A stretch of 64,000 bases of DNA from contig NC_065567.1 of the NCBI RefSeq assembly GCF_022605725.1, positions 40,527,127 through 40,591,126 on the forward strand, in the 5' to 3' direction. The stretch is from Anthonomus grandis grandis (taxonomy: Eukaryota; Arthropoda; Insecta; Coleoptera; Curculionidae). Each line of letters opens with the position of its first letter. The stretch's first letter is position 1. Positions 11,220 to 22,560 of this stretch are shown here, one piece after another. The notes below the pieces were generated by a model. The model was not told the origin of the DNA and did no database searches. It worked only from the letters and a program-made list of their open reading frames with translations. The position numbers and the translations under genes were made by a program.

Positions 11220-11358
11220 CCCTGAAATATTGACAAAGCACTTAGTCAGTGCACCTTTTCCTTGAAAATTTGACTAAGCATGTACACAATGTGTCTAAAC
11301 CCCTTAAAATATTGACAAATCACGTAATCAGTGTGCTTTAACCCGGAAAACTTGACTA
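11220..11358. repeat. Short tandem repeat, unit ~40-41 bp, 3.4 copies
   Basis: Units begin at 11220, 11260, 11301 and 11342. Each opens with CCCTTGAAA-ATTTGAC-AA-like sequence and ends with a GTCAGTGTGC/CACAATGTGT block. The copies differ from one another at many sites, so the array is old. Confidence 0.65.
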
Positions 11359-11408
11359 GAGGAATGGGTTTTAGTGGGTCGGGGCATGGCCAAACTCAAC
11401 CCCACACT

Positions 11409-11453
11409 ACCCTGGACGTTTGACAGGAATCACCCCTATCCAACGTCCAGGGT
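11409..11453. repeat. Perfect 12-bp inverted repeat
   Basis: ACCCTGGACGTT (11409-11420) and its exact complement AACGTCCAGGGT (11442-11453) can form a hairpin with a 21-base loop. The surroundings are GC-richer than the rest. It follows the 40-bp array directly and may be part of the same element. Confidence 0.6.
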
Positions 11454-11459
11454 GTCTGT

Positions 11460-12384
11460 TTGCAGATTTCCTAAACCTCTTAAAAAAAAACAAAAAAAAA
11501 AAACAAAATAGGCCTTATATTAGATAGATTTCATCATAATTGATGCAATACTCTACAGATGTTAAACGCTATTATGAATAAAAGTTTTGTTAAAGTGTAA
11601 TCATTTAAAAGATTAATTAAAACGTTTGTTCTAATGACTTTATAATGAATATTGTTTTATTATATGTATTTTTCTTTTGTTTTCATACTTAAACCATATT
11701 ATGCCTTTGAATGTTTATGTATGCAATTACATTATAAATTTTTATTATTTTCTTTGTAGCTTTTATGCTAAATAAATATACATTATTATTGTATCTTAGC
11801 AAGAAAGTTGAAAAAAGGATACCAATAAACTTTTGACAAAGACTGAATTATCCAGAAGCTGTTCCTTATCTGTGGCTTTTCTTTATTCTTCTTCATCTCG
11901 TCCGTAACCCTGGACAAGGGATCCTAAACATAGAATCTGCAGTAGGCAGGAAAAACACTTAAAAATTGAGTTAAAAACTTTGGCAAAAAAAGACAAATTT
12001 AAGTTTAGTACTAAGAGTCTGTCCTATAAGGGACAACCTATATGATTCGTTTTGCATTTTTGACATAAACAGTGTTAAGAAATGATGATCAAAATAATCC
12101 TTTTTACGTTTTGGAGATAACGATCATTAAGACAATACGATAACTATTAGCTTTAGCTATTGTTCCGAATTTTATTGTTCCGTTTATTTATTATATGCTA
12201 AATGATGTTTCAAACTTTTTGATGTACTGTGTTTTAAAAAAAATACAAATATCGAACTTTATTAATATAAGTCATTGATGACTAAAGTCTAAAGATAGCT
12301 GCGAGAAATATGAGATGTTTGCACTCAATAAGATAATTTTGTCTTAATAATCCCTTCTTCATGAGTTATTTCAGTCAGTATCGT
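11460..12384. other. AT-rich spacer, no gene seen
   Basis: Contains an A-rich run at 11485-11505 but no conserved coding frame or repeat structure that I can support. Confidence 0.35.
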
Positions 12385-13860
12385 AATATTTATGGAAAAA
12401 ACATAAAAATAGCTAAAATTAAGTACTTTGAGGATAGGATGCAGAAAGTACTCAATAAACAAAGAGCTACATGGAAAATTGTAAATTCACTAAGATGAAA
12501 AGGATATTAATTTAAATCATTTCTTGGTCCTAAACCTGCAAACTCCATCTACATTAATTCAAAGTTCGAATATGATTTATTCTTTTTATTGCTCTATAGC
12601 AACTCAAGCAGCAATATCCCCCTTGAAGTTGTAATTACATTGAATGAGATAAAAAATTAAAATTCTTCTAGCTAAGATGGTATTTCCATTAAGATATTTT
12701 TAAATCTTGTTATGTCGGCGATGTCAATATTAGCCAAAAGTATAAATAACTTATTTTTACAGGGTGACTTTCCAGATCTTCTGAAATGGGCTGTTGTGGT
12801 CCCTATTTTTAAACAATCCAAGGATATTCCATCAAATTATAGGCCACTTTCAGGCCACCTATTGCCTTCTCTGACAAAGATTGTAGAAAAACTTCTCAAG
12901 CAAAAAAGGATCGAATTTTTTAAGTTAATAATGTACTTAATAGTTACCAGTTTCAGCCATCAAAAAATACCAATGATGCAATCCTTTATATGTTGGAGAG
13001 GCCCTACCTGAAGTTAAATGAGGTAGAAGCGGCCGCAGTGGTGTTTTGTGATTTGGCTAAAGCCTTTGACTGTGTCACATGATATTCTACTGCAGAAGCT
13101 TGAAGTCTATGGCTTCAGGGGGTCAATACTACAATGGCTCAAGTCTAAACTGTCAAATAGGAATCAAAAAGTTATTTTTGGGGATGACATATCGGATGAG
13201 TTGTTTGTACCGACAGGATTGTCACAAGGTTTTGTTTTGGGATCACTTCTCTTTCTTATTTATGTTAATGATCTGCCGGCGTTAATTAGCAATGGACAGT
13301 GCACTTGTTTGCCTATGATAACACTTTGCTTTGGCATAATAGAGATATTTATATCCTTAATGCTGCTGTAAACAAGGATCTAGCCAACATTAAAAAAATG
13401 GTGTGATTGTAACTGCTTGTCTTTTAATTTGTCCAAGATTCATATTCTTAAATTTAAACTTGATAATGAGGTATTAAACACAGATCCTATTTTGACAGCA
13501 AACTACAATAAATTTTTGGATTTGGTAATAGATGATAATATTTGAATTGATAATAGATGACAAAATGAAATTTGACCAATTAGAGGTAATCTTAACAGAA
13601 AAGTAACAAAACGTGCTTATTTTGCCCATTTGCGATATGGAATTTGCTTTTGGGGAAGCTGCTCTAAATATTTGTTTTAGGAAGTGTTTATTTTACAGAA
13701 GCGTACATTGAGATTCTTGTGCAATATAGGGAGGAGAGAATCTTGTAATCCCCATTTTATATCTCAAAAAATGTTTAACTCTAGCATCAATTTTCATTCT
13801 GCAAACTGTATGTTTGAGGCATAAGAAATTGTAATTTAGATTTTAAGTTGTTCGCTTTTA
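12385..13860 (+). pseudogene. Non-LTR retrotransposon (Jockey-type) RT remnant
   Basis: Reverse transcriptase domain of a LINE. In order: an upstream linker reading KATWK-like text (about 12470); 12712-13011 with FPDLLKWAVVVPIFK and SNYRPL, the first RT motifs; AVVFCDLAKAFDCV at about 13030-13075; SQGFVLGSLLFLIYVNDLP at 13217-13280, corresponding to the PQGSVLGPLLF block; a degraded FADD-equivalent near 13310; then C-terminal blocks ending AHLRYGICFWGS (13620-13660) and FILQKRTLRFL (13690-13720). At least four frame changes and several stops are present. The endonuclease domain is missing, so it is 5' truncated. Jockey-type is inferred from the block pattern; CR1-like is the alternative. Confidence 0.78.
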
Positions 13861-14900
13861 TTATTATCACTTCATAAGAAAAAGAACTTTAGTCAACAGA
13901 AAGTCTTGTAACTTGATATGTCTAGCCATAAAAGAACCGAGTGCTGGTGCGGTCCCTTATGTTTTTATCTTAATGGTTTGTTTATGTTAACAGAGAAAGA
14001 GGGCATAGAGGTTTTAGAGATTTTTGTTTGGTAATTTTAAGAAGTAGTTTTAAGTGCATTTTTGATTCTACTTACGTCGTGAATAAATAATTAATCCGTT
14101 GAACGCCTGGTTTAATTTTCTACTTTTAACGAACTACTCTTCAACTTTATTAGCGAAGCCCGCTAGAAATACTCGAAGTTCTCTTCAAATAAATGTGCCA
14201 ACACCCACTTCAGCCTTGACTTAAAATTCTATTTATTACCTTAGTAAAAAATTATTTTAGCATGTACCAATTTCAGTTAGAGGGTTAACATGCCATAAGC
14301 ATGTTAAAAAAAGGGTAAATAATTTATTAGTTGTAAAAGCTTATGTTAAGGAATATTTTTTAGATAATTTTTAACCATATGTGTAGTCTAAGTATAAGTT
14401 TTTAGAGTAATTTTAATAAGTAGCAATATTTGAATTATTAAAGAGTGTGGATAGAAGGTTCAATGCTAAGCAGAACCTTTGCTAACCTTATTGCTATAGA
14501 GAAGAATATTGGTACTCCAAGTGCTCGTAAGGTAAGATGCCCATAATTATTATTATTATTAATAAATCATTAATTTCAACGTTCAAAGGTGAGAAAAAAA
14601 TCTTATGGCTCTACAACTTAAGAAAATGATAATAATACGCAGACGGAAATTGAACACAAGATCAAACCATTATCTAGCTCTTAGTTCATATCCTGTCCAA
14701 AGACTTGAACTTTGCCAATATTATCAAAAAGAGTAGGAATTGATAATGTGTTAATGGTTCTTAAAATCTAAAATTTTTAAATAATGTGATTTATGAAGAC
14801 ACTATGTGTAATATTTTAGTTAATTTTATTATTTGTTAGTTTATTATTATGAAGGCTTTGTCCATAAGAATTTTTGGTTCTTTAGATAATAAAGCATACT
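13861..14900. other. AT-rich spacer, no gene seen
   Basis: No open frame with recognisable motifs and no clear repeat pair. It may include the 3' untranslated part of the LINE. Confidence 0.3.
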
Positions 14901-14919
14901 TTGACTTTTAATAAATATT

Positions 14920-15350
14920 ACAACAAAAAGTTACACGAGAGAGTCACAGAATGGGACTTACTGTTATAGCCACTGTGTGTGGCTTTTCAAAGGTATGAGA
15001 AATAATCTTCTTACAAAAGATTTTTTTACTTTGAAATTAGTGGAAAACAATTTACTGCATTTTGGAAATATAGAGGAAATCTATTATGCCGATATTGAGG
15101 ATGAACATAGGCCTTTAAATAATCTAACGGATCAGCATGTAGTTCGTAATAAAATCAATAAGATAAAAGTTAAACGTTGTACTCAAGTATTTAGTGCCCA
15201 AGTTGGAAATCTTATGAAAAGATTAGTCAAGTGGGGTAAGTAATATAATTAATACTGTATTGTTTAGTCTTATCATTTGTTTGTTATTTTAGATTTACAA
15301 GTGAACATTGATAAGAATATGGTCGAGACAGTGAAATAAGGGAATTATTG
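14920..15350 (+). pseudogene. P-element transposase fragment, internally deleted
   Basis: One frame (from about 14951, main part 14977-15243) reads GLTVIATVC and then KGMRNNLLTKDF, a Trp/His-poor middle, NNLTDQHV, KINKIKVKRCTQVFSAQVG and LMKRLVKW. These are consecutive blocks of P-type (THAP9-related) transposase around the RNase-H-like catalytic core. Between VC and KGMRNN about 60 residues, with the conserved DPPHL block, are missing, so there is an internal deletion near 14983. The frame ends at a GTAAGT donor directly after the KW codons, the same exon end seen in the P copy at 21.36 kb. An acceptor-like TTGTTATTTTAG follows at about 15292. Confidence 0.72.
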
Positions 15351-15558
15351 GATCGGTCAAATAGTGCTAGCAGTATTTAAGGAAAATACCGTATTTTATT
15401 ACTGATAAACCTAAACGTGTGTACTGGCTCGTTAGGTTTGAGGTTATACTTAGCCTCAAACTCAAACTACTATTTATTTGCAGCTGTTTATTTTGTTAGT
15501 TGTTTTTTAGTGTTCCTACTTTACTATTCGATTTATTTAAACTTACTTAAATTTTCTA

Positions 15559-15723
15559 ATGGAGGACGCATTAGAACTTGCTATTTTGGCAGGAGGTAAT
15601 GATGAGGATATTAAATTTGTTATATTGGATAAGCTTCTCATAGACAGAAAATATTATAGAGGTTGCTTTATTATGGCGCAATTAAGGCCTAGCAGTACCG
15701 TTATTAAAATTTCCCTTATGTAA
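15559..15723 (+). CDS. Small unrecognised open frame
   Basis: A 54-codon ATG frame, acidic at the start (MEDALELAILAGGNDEDIK) and hydrophobic further on. It lies between the P fragment and a repeat copy. I recognise no family. The composition is less biased than random AT-rich frames, so it may be an N-terminal exon of a transposon protein, but this is a guess. Confidence 0.2.
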   Translation: MEDALELAILAGGNDEDIKFVILDKLLIDRKYYRGCFIMAQLRPSSTVIKISLM

Positions 15724-15960
15724 AACTAGTTCAAAGGTCAGAGTACAGTGGGTTTACAATAGGACAAATGGGTTTGTTTTTTGATTTTTTTTGTGTTTTT
15801 ATTTTGAAGGCAATTACAAAAAATTTAAAACAATTTAAAGGAAAAAAAAGAATAAAAGAATTTATCAACGTATTGAATAGAAGCTATAAAAGCCGTGATA
15901 TCAGTAATATAGTAAAAAATATAAAAAATACACCTTTTTTTGACACCGCATCAATGCTTT

Positions 15961-16950
15961 TTTTTCTAAATTGGTAAACTATTAATATACATTTATTACA
16001 AATTTAGCAACTTCCACTAAAAGACCCTAACTAAAATAAAACTATTATTACTGTTGCTATTTTTATAAATAATATTTTCCTTATATATATGCCCTCAACC
16101 TGAAAACCCCCTATATAATTCTATACTATTATTATCCTCATAAATGTTCCGTAATATCAATACCTTCTGTATATTACAAAATATATATTTATTAATATTT
16201 ATATTTAGTTTAATTATCCTAGTAATTTATCAGAAAACCGTTAAAAATTGTCCCCATAATATTAATAATTAATGAATTAAATAACTCATGGCGTCACGAG
16301 ACGAACACGACGCGTTTATAATAATTATTATTGCCAGACACACTATCCTTCTCGCAAACCGCTTTCCTACTCCAACTCGGAACGCAAATTGGCCCCTAAA
16401 AAATTTAAATAAGATGAGACGTCAGATACGCGGCGAATTTTCCCGCCGCAATAAAAACCATTTGATAAAAGACATTCGGAAGCTTATAAGCTTATATTCG
16501 GAAAATTCCTGTATATTCGGAAGTATCCTGAAAGCGTCACTACCAGTTCCTGATCATTTCCGTCCATTTTAACCTGCTAATTCTCCAATTGAAAAAGTCG
16601 GATCCGCCCCAACGTAGAATTCGCCGCATGACACCGAAAACCCCGCCGTTGCGTCATCTGGCCATGTGCGACTCAATGTGACGTCGTCCGTATGCTTTTA
16701 CATTGAGTGATGGATCAATTATTGCACCATAAGGGCTCCTACCGGTGCATTGACGGGGTTTGGCGTTAATAACAGCGTTTTGCGGAAAAAGCGGTTTTTT
16801 GCCAGGGTGGGCAAAAAAAAATTTCACAGTCACGTAGCCTCAACCTTCTTGCATAAAACAGTGAAAACCAGAAAAAAAAATTCACCACAGAACAAAAGTT
16901 ATTAGCGTTTATGTGTCGAAAATCGGAACCCTCACCAATTTTTCTTGGTG
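15961..16950. other. Spacer with a GC-richer patch
   Basis: 15961-16280 is AT-rich and featureless. From 16288 to about 16790 the composition turns clearly GC- and CpG-richer than the surroundings, with short palindromes such as GCGGCGAATTTTCCCGCCGC. A 94-codon frame (16288-16572) lies here but matches nothing I know. It could be a decayed element end or a regulatory remnant. Confidence 0.3.
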
Positions 16951-18560
16951 CATTCTTACAATATGCTACGCGTATTGTAACAAGAACCTGTAACGCATAA
17001 TTAAGCTCAGCTAATGTAAGTATACCAGTCTCACGCTCATTTTTTAACTTTTTTGCGTTATTTTTCCATCTCAATATATAAGCAACCACTCTTTTAAGTC
17101 TCTTTTAATGATGAAAATCTTTAAATAAAGTCAATAGTCTGATGAAAAGATGAAAAAGAATAGTACAATAATTTTTTCATATGTATGAAAACATCCTTTC
17201 ACAAGGATGCTAGAGCCTATAGGCCATTTAGATATATCGCATTTATTAGGACCGAACCACGCAATAAAATGTCCGCAGGATTACAGTTAGTAGGTACGTT
17301 CCAACTGAATGTCGATGTAAGCTGCTGAATTTGAGAAACACTATTACTTACAAGACTGCAATCTTCCTAGTTCAGTTTTTAACCATCCTAGTACTCTTTA
17401 AGTTACAGTTAAACTCTTTAAACTTAATATCTTTTTGAAGCCTGAGTATAAGACTCGTCCTACTTATTTGCCGAATCTTTTAGAGGAAGAGCAACTACAT
17501 ACCTACCATTTGGTAATCATTTAACATTTTCAGAAAAGTGCTTTTTACCTGGTGACTTCTTCCTGGGGTAATGCTTTAGTAATATTACACACTTCAACTT
17601 TCTAAAATCGAGATAATTGCAACTGAATATCAATTTCAAAATTTCTAGTAAAGAAGACTGATTTTAATTTAGAATTTTCAACCGGCCCAGAAACAATCCA
17701 TTCTAACCTAGTTTTTTGCGTAACTGGTTTATTGTTCCCAAGTTCAAGTTGCCCGTTACAAATGAGATGCCAAAATAAGTTAGCTCCACTAACCATGTCT
17801 ATTTTTCCTGGAGAGTAAAAGGTAGGATCAGCAAGTTTTAATTTTATCGGTATATCTAAAGTACTAACATCTATCTTAACGTTTGCTAAATTTTCAGTAA
17901 TTTCAGGCAATACAAAACAAGTAATATTTTCTGAGAAATTGTAATGTAGCAATTTTATCATAATTTTACACTTAAAGTCAACCATACAAATCATTTGATT
18001 TAATCTTTTAACCTTTATGCAAGTTTGTTCAATAGGCAAATACAACTTATCACAGAGTGACTTAGAAATAAAACTAGATTGAGCCCCAGATCAAGTATTA
18101 TTCTATAGTGTACTGTTTTTTATTGACATCAAAAACGCTAACAAAAGCTGTCCACTGTACAAGACACTATGATTTATAAGACCCGCAGAAAAAACGTTTG
18201 TGTTAGTACCCACGGAAGAATTAAGTGCTGTGTCTATCGGTACAGTCTCAACATTGTCAGATGGGGTAATATTTTGCAAGTTAGGGTAATTCGAGGGGGA
18301 ATTATTGCTATTAGTTGCATTTTCTGCATGCAGTAACGTATGGTGTTTCCTATGACATTTTCTGCATACAGAATTACGGCACACCTTTGAATAGTATCCA
18401 AAACGCAAACAGTTTACGCAAAGTTTTAATGCCATAGCTTTTTTAGACCTATCATCAATAGATTTCAGAACAACTTTGAATATAATGAGAACCTTTGCAA
18501 ACTTGACAGACCGGAGTATTTAAATTCTTTTTTCCATCGCTTTCGATCGCAAGAAAACCA
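16950..18560 (-). pseudogene. BEL/Pao retrotransposon, deletion derivative
   Basis: Reading leftwards on the minus strand: Gag zinc fingers CQVCKGSHYIQSC (about 18505) and CVNCLRFGYYSKVC ... CRKCHRKHHTLLH (18103-18435), the paired-knuckle arrangement of BEL/Pao Gag; a damaged protease start near 18090 followed by LADPTFYSPGKIDM, GANLFW and RLEWIVSGP (17602-18045), the conserved BEL/Pao pro-RT linker; GRYVVALPL (about 17510) at the RT start; then an abrupt jump to QIQQLTSTFSWN and NPADILLRG (about 17230-17330), which belongs after RNase H. RVVAYILRWKNN and TGILTLAELNYAL (about 16985-17095) are the integrase N-terminal region. Most of RT/RNase H and the rest of integrase are deleted. Confidence 0.75.
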
Positions 18561-19029
18561 CGAGTCGTATTTGTTTTACGCTTTTCTATTTGTCGGTCTA
18601 TTTATCTGTATGTTTTTCATAAAGATTTTGCTCTAAAGACAAGCAATTCCGCTCTACCTTTAAGAAAAATTTTAAACAAGGGAATAGCAAATGGAAAATT
18701 ATTATAAGGAATTCTCTCACTCGATTTACACTGTTATCCCACTAGCAACAGTAGGCCAGTGGGATATAGGCGTATTTTTAGTCTCCGTTGCCTCTAGCAA
18801 CCACTGAACACAAATATAGAGAAATGTGTGTTGCCTAATGAACAGACAGAAATTCTGTTGACAGCTTTATTGACGTTGTTGACAAAGATGGGGGCATCCA
18901 TCCATAAAATATAAACCTACGGACTTAGAAAGAGAACTGCAATGTTAACGTCCGATTGTAAGTTCTTAGTTCCCGGCCGAACCGCGGCGCTTTTGGCAAC
19001 GCAACAATCGCTTCGATCGATAGAAAAAT
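18561..19029. other. Spacer, no gene seen
   Basis: No motif or repeat structure supported. Possibly decayed BEL/Pao gag 5' sequence. Confidence 0.3.
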
Positions 19030-19192
19030 ATAAGTTTTGTTCGCAATGCAATCCCGGACTTGGGATTGTATTCCTGAATGTCTATTGGCTGTTTTAAATT
19101 AATAATAGCGTATTAACAGCCAATTGAGGTTCAGGAAAAAGGTCCGTGTAGTCTGGGATTGCACCACGAACAAAGTTATTTGTTTATTCGCT
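19030..19192. mobile_element. Short hairpin MITE-like element
   Basis: An imperfect long inverted repeat: the left arm (about 19030-19097, with GTTCGCAATGCAATCCC and TATTGGCTGTT) is complementary to the right arm (about 19117-19192, with AACAGCCAATTGAGG and GGGATTGCACCACGAAC), around a 20-base AT-rich loop. It has the size and shape of a fold-back MITE. No target duplication was settled. Confidence 0.55.
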
Positions 19193-20112
19193 ATATTGCA
19201 GAGAACACTAAATAGAATAAACTAAAGATTTATATTTTTATTTGTTTTCTGTGGCTATATTGTTTATTAGGAGATTGGTGATTGTAAGAATTTGAACCAG
19301 AATGGAGATAATAAAATAGTTTCACCTGTTTTTTTTACATTAGAAAATAATGAAAATAATTTTTGACTAAATAACTAATTAATCATTTTTTAAGTAGTGA
19401 GTATTTTTCATATTTTATTAGATCCAAATTAGTTTGAATTTTTGTTGATCCCAAAATCCCAATGATTAATTTATTTGTAAGTATTATAGGAATTTGGACT
19501 AAAACTGTAGGTATAAACTGTAAATCTTTTTTTGAAATAATTTATTCACAAATATAAAATAATACAATATAATATAATTATACTAACTTTTTTAATTAAA
19601 TTTACGTTGAATAAAGAGACCGGTATGGTATCAACTATAAAGGAACTTTTTTTAATTTGTCAACCTTATTTTGTTAATTATAATAATAATTATGTCCTGT
19701 GTATGAACGTTTTTGGGTCCGAATTCTTTCAAGATGGATTTTGCTGAAATTTTTACAGTAAGTATGGAATACCTTAAGAAGTAAAATCTACCCTATGGCA
19801 ATGTATATGCTTTTTCGATAGGGATAATGTATACAACCCTAACTATATTAGGGGTTGGTACTAAATAAAAAGAAAAAAAAAACAGGAATCAATAGAAGTA
19901 ATAGAAATAATACTTTGAATAATTTTTTGTTATTTAATAGAAGAATAATTTTTTGAGATACCTATGTGATCGAAAAAGTTATTTTTTTCCAAAAAAAAAA
20001 AAACAAGTTTTTCACAAATAATTGAAAAACTATTTATATTATAAAAAAACTCCTAATAAATAAAATAAGAAAATGATTTGTCATAGAACCTTAAAGAAAC
20101 ATGTTATTTAAA
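19193..20112. other. AT-rich spacer, no gene seen
   Basis: Probably holds the 3' untranslated part and terminal repeat of the adjacent P element, but I could not find the inverted repeats. Confidence 0.3.
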
Positions 20113-21269
20113 TTAGAAATTTTTAAAATTTAGCGTTTTTTTCTTTTTAAGTTTCTCATACATATGATAAGCATGAACTTTAATAGGATCAATATTAGCA
20201 GCAGATTTTTTTTTAATAAGATAAATAAATTTTTCATCTTTGCCATTAATAATTTTGTTTACCTTTTTACACCACCAAAATATACAACATTTGATAGTTA
20301 TTTTTCTTAAAATATTACCTGTATTGGGATGATTAGGACAATTTAACATTCTAAACGATTCCATTTTAATTTTTATTATATCATCCAGAGTTTTTAGGAT
20401 TTGCGATTTTGTGCACAATCTCGGGATGAGGAAGAAAAGCCTCGAGATTGCCTCACTGATAACAAAATTAAAAAAAGTACCAGGAAGAGTTAATTTGCAA
20501 TTTTTGTATTGTCTTGCTTCAATAAACTCCACATCCGCATTATGTTCTCTAAATTGAAGTTTAGTCTTACAATTCTCACATTTAATTTGCTTGAGGACTT
20601 TTTTAGCAATGAAACCAGTTATATAAGTTCTGACATTGACAGCAATTTTTGATTTTTTATTAAATGGTATATCTTCCCAATGTGTGATTGGGACACTGTC
20701 ATTGTCCACAGCAGCAATGTCAGAACTTACATCACCTATTAAAAAACTTTTAAGATTGTCCAAAGCTCCCTCATTATGATCTTCCTGGCAATTTGCTCCT
20801 AGGGAATGGTTCGACATGAAATTATTAATTAGCAAACCTTTAAATGAGGAGATAAAATGATGAGAAGTTGGTGATATCTCTCGTACACCATGACTTCTTA
20901 TGTTTCCAAAAAAATTTTCTAAGGCATCTTGTTGAAACGGCCTCGTCATAATAAATCTGTTTTTCTTATTATCCAATAATATCGGAAATAAATAAATAAG
21001 GCCCTTGACAGTAAAAATAAAGTTTTTTATAGTAGGGACTGAAACAAAACCATTTTTTTTTGGGCAAAAATATCTCATTGTACCTAAGACTGTTATGCTG
21101 TTTCTCCAAAACTGGATATGTTCGGAATATAGCTTTACTGCAGCCTTTAGCGGTTTTCCAGGAGGCGAAATTCTTTGGCTGGAGTTCATGCTATCGAACA
21201 GCTTGTCAAAGAAAAGAAGAATTTCCGCAGTGTCAATCGCTTTTTCGTTAAGTTTGATTTCCGGTTTTT
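20113..21269 (-). pseudogene. P-element exon 5: C-terminal domain
   Basis: A long clean exon (the frame is open for 396 codons) after acceptor TTTTGTTTCAG. It contains RPFQQDALENFFGNIRSHGV, the signature of the C-terminal part of P transposases with the last acidic catalytic residue, then Cys/His-containing text (KCENCKTKL, MLNCPNHPNTGN) that may bind zinc. It ends at a normal stop with a Lys-rich tail. Nothing is broken in this exon. Confidence 0.8.
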
Positions 21270-21357
21270 CTGAAACAAAATTGAAAAAAAAATCATATAA
21301 CATTTTGTTTTTTTTCTACGTTAAAGGGTGTAAAATTTATATAGAATTAAAACTTAC

Positions 21358-21800
21358 TCCACTTTAGGATCCGTTTCATTAGACTTCCAACACGATTGCT
21401 AAAAACTTGGGTACAACATTTCACCTTCATTTTGTTGATTTTGTCCCTGAAAATGGCTATCAGTCAAATTACTGCAAATTTGATCTTCATCTTCTGCATC
21501 CAACATATAAAACTGTTCTAAATGCTCCCACTTAGCCACTCTTTTAACGCCATCCTTAATGAAGTGTAGATCTTTAGTTAATAGATTGTCCCTTATGCCT
21601 TTTATTAAATGTGGTGGGTCAAAAAGTGGAACTATTTCCTTCCCATTAACAAAAAAGCCAAAATGTCGATATTCTTCATTTCTCCTCAAAAAATCTACCT
21701 TAGACTCATCAATAAGATTTTTGATCGCAGCTTGATTGGCTGACCCCTCGCAGACTGTTGCCACAACATCAAGACCTGCTTCTTGACATGTTCCAATTAC
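21358..21800 (-). pseudogene. P-element exon 4: catalytic core with frameshift
   Basis: Continues the catalytic domain: VIGTCQEAGLDVVATVCEG, LFDPPHLIKGIRDNLLTKDL and LTDSH. One extra base in the T run near 21452 then throws the frame off (the frame ends at 21399), while the alternative frame carries KINKMKVKCCTQVFSN up to the KW codons and the GTAAGT donor at 21357. It corresponds block for block to the fragment at 14.95-15.24 kb. Confidence 0.75.
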
Positions 21801-21856
21801 CTAAAAAATAAAAATATATAGATAATACAATAAATACAAAGATATATATTACCTAC

Positions 21857-22560
21857 CTTTTTGATGATACTTTTCAATTCAAATGTAGTTATTGGCCCAT
21901 TACTAAAAGTAAAACATAATGGTTGTTTCCAATGTTTGTATACTCCTTTGACCATGACAACATTGGCATAGTTAGACAGTAATGCTTTTCTGTTATTGTC
22001 TCCTAAGTCATGGAAGCCATATATGCAATCATCCTTTTGGTTATAAGTCAACCCCATATTAATAGACATTTCATCAAATATTATAATTGCCGTCCGATCG
22101 ACTTCTTTGAGCTTCTTTACTTTTTCTTTTAAAGATTTTATTAGGTGGCTATTTATACCTGCTGATAAACGAATTTTACTCAACAGATTCGTTAAAGTTG
22201 TCTTTGAAGGTAAAGTGAACACCTTTGCCAGGAGCCTATAGCCCTTTCCACTTGCCTTTAAGATACTGAGGCATAAAATCTTTTCATCCAAAGTAAATCT
22301 TCGGGCTTTTGGTTTTTGTTTCTGGGTTCTTATTTGTGACATTATGAAATTATAGGTAGGTTTATTAACCTTTTCCAATAGACCGTCAAATTGAGAGGCG
22401 ACTCTTTTGGCTTCATTTAACCTCTCCTGGAAACTTTTCATTCTACTCCTCAACTGTATCATTTTATTTGACGTTTTAATCACCCTTTTATACAAATGTC
22501 TTGCTTTTGGTGTTAACATGACTTGCCGAGTAACATTAACTTCTTGTAAAATTCTTGATC
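21857..22560 (-). pseudogene. P-element exon 3: HTH and start of catalytic domain
   Basis: Begins after an acceptor TTTATTTCAG. It holds a Lys/Arg-rich likely coiled coil (LYKRVIKTSNKMIQLRSRMK), a helix-turn-helix-like segment (RFTLDEKILCLSILKASGKG, RLLAKVFTLPSKTTL), and the start of the RNase-H-like domain: IIIFDEMSINMGL with the first acidic catalytic residue, GFHDLGD, and VYKHWKQPLCF. All are hallmark blocks of P transposase. The frame is clean. It ends at GTAGGT (21856). Confidence 0.78.

Noticed and set aside
21005..21367. 120-codon plus-strand open frame
   Set aside because: It is antisense to P-element exon 5, whose motifs are clear; overlap across an exon/intron border shows it is a shadow.
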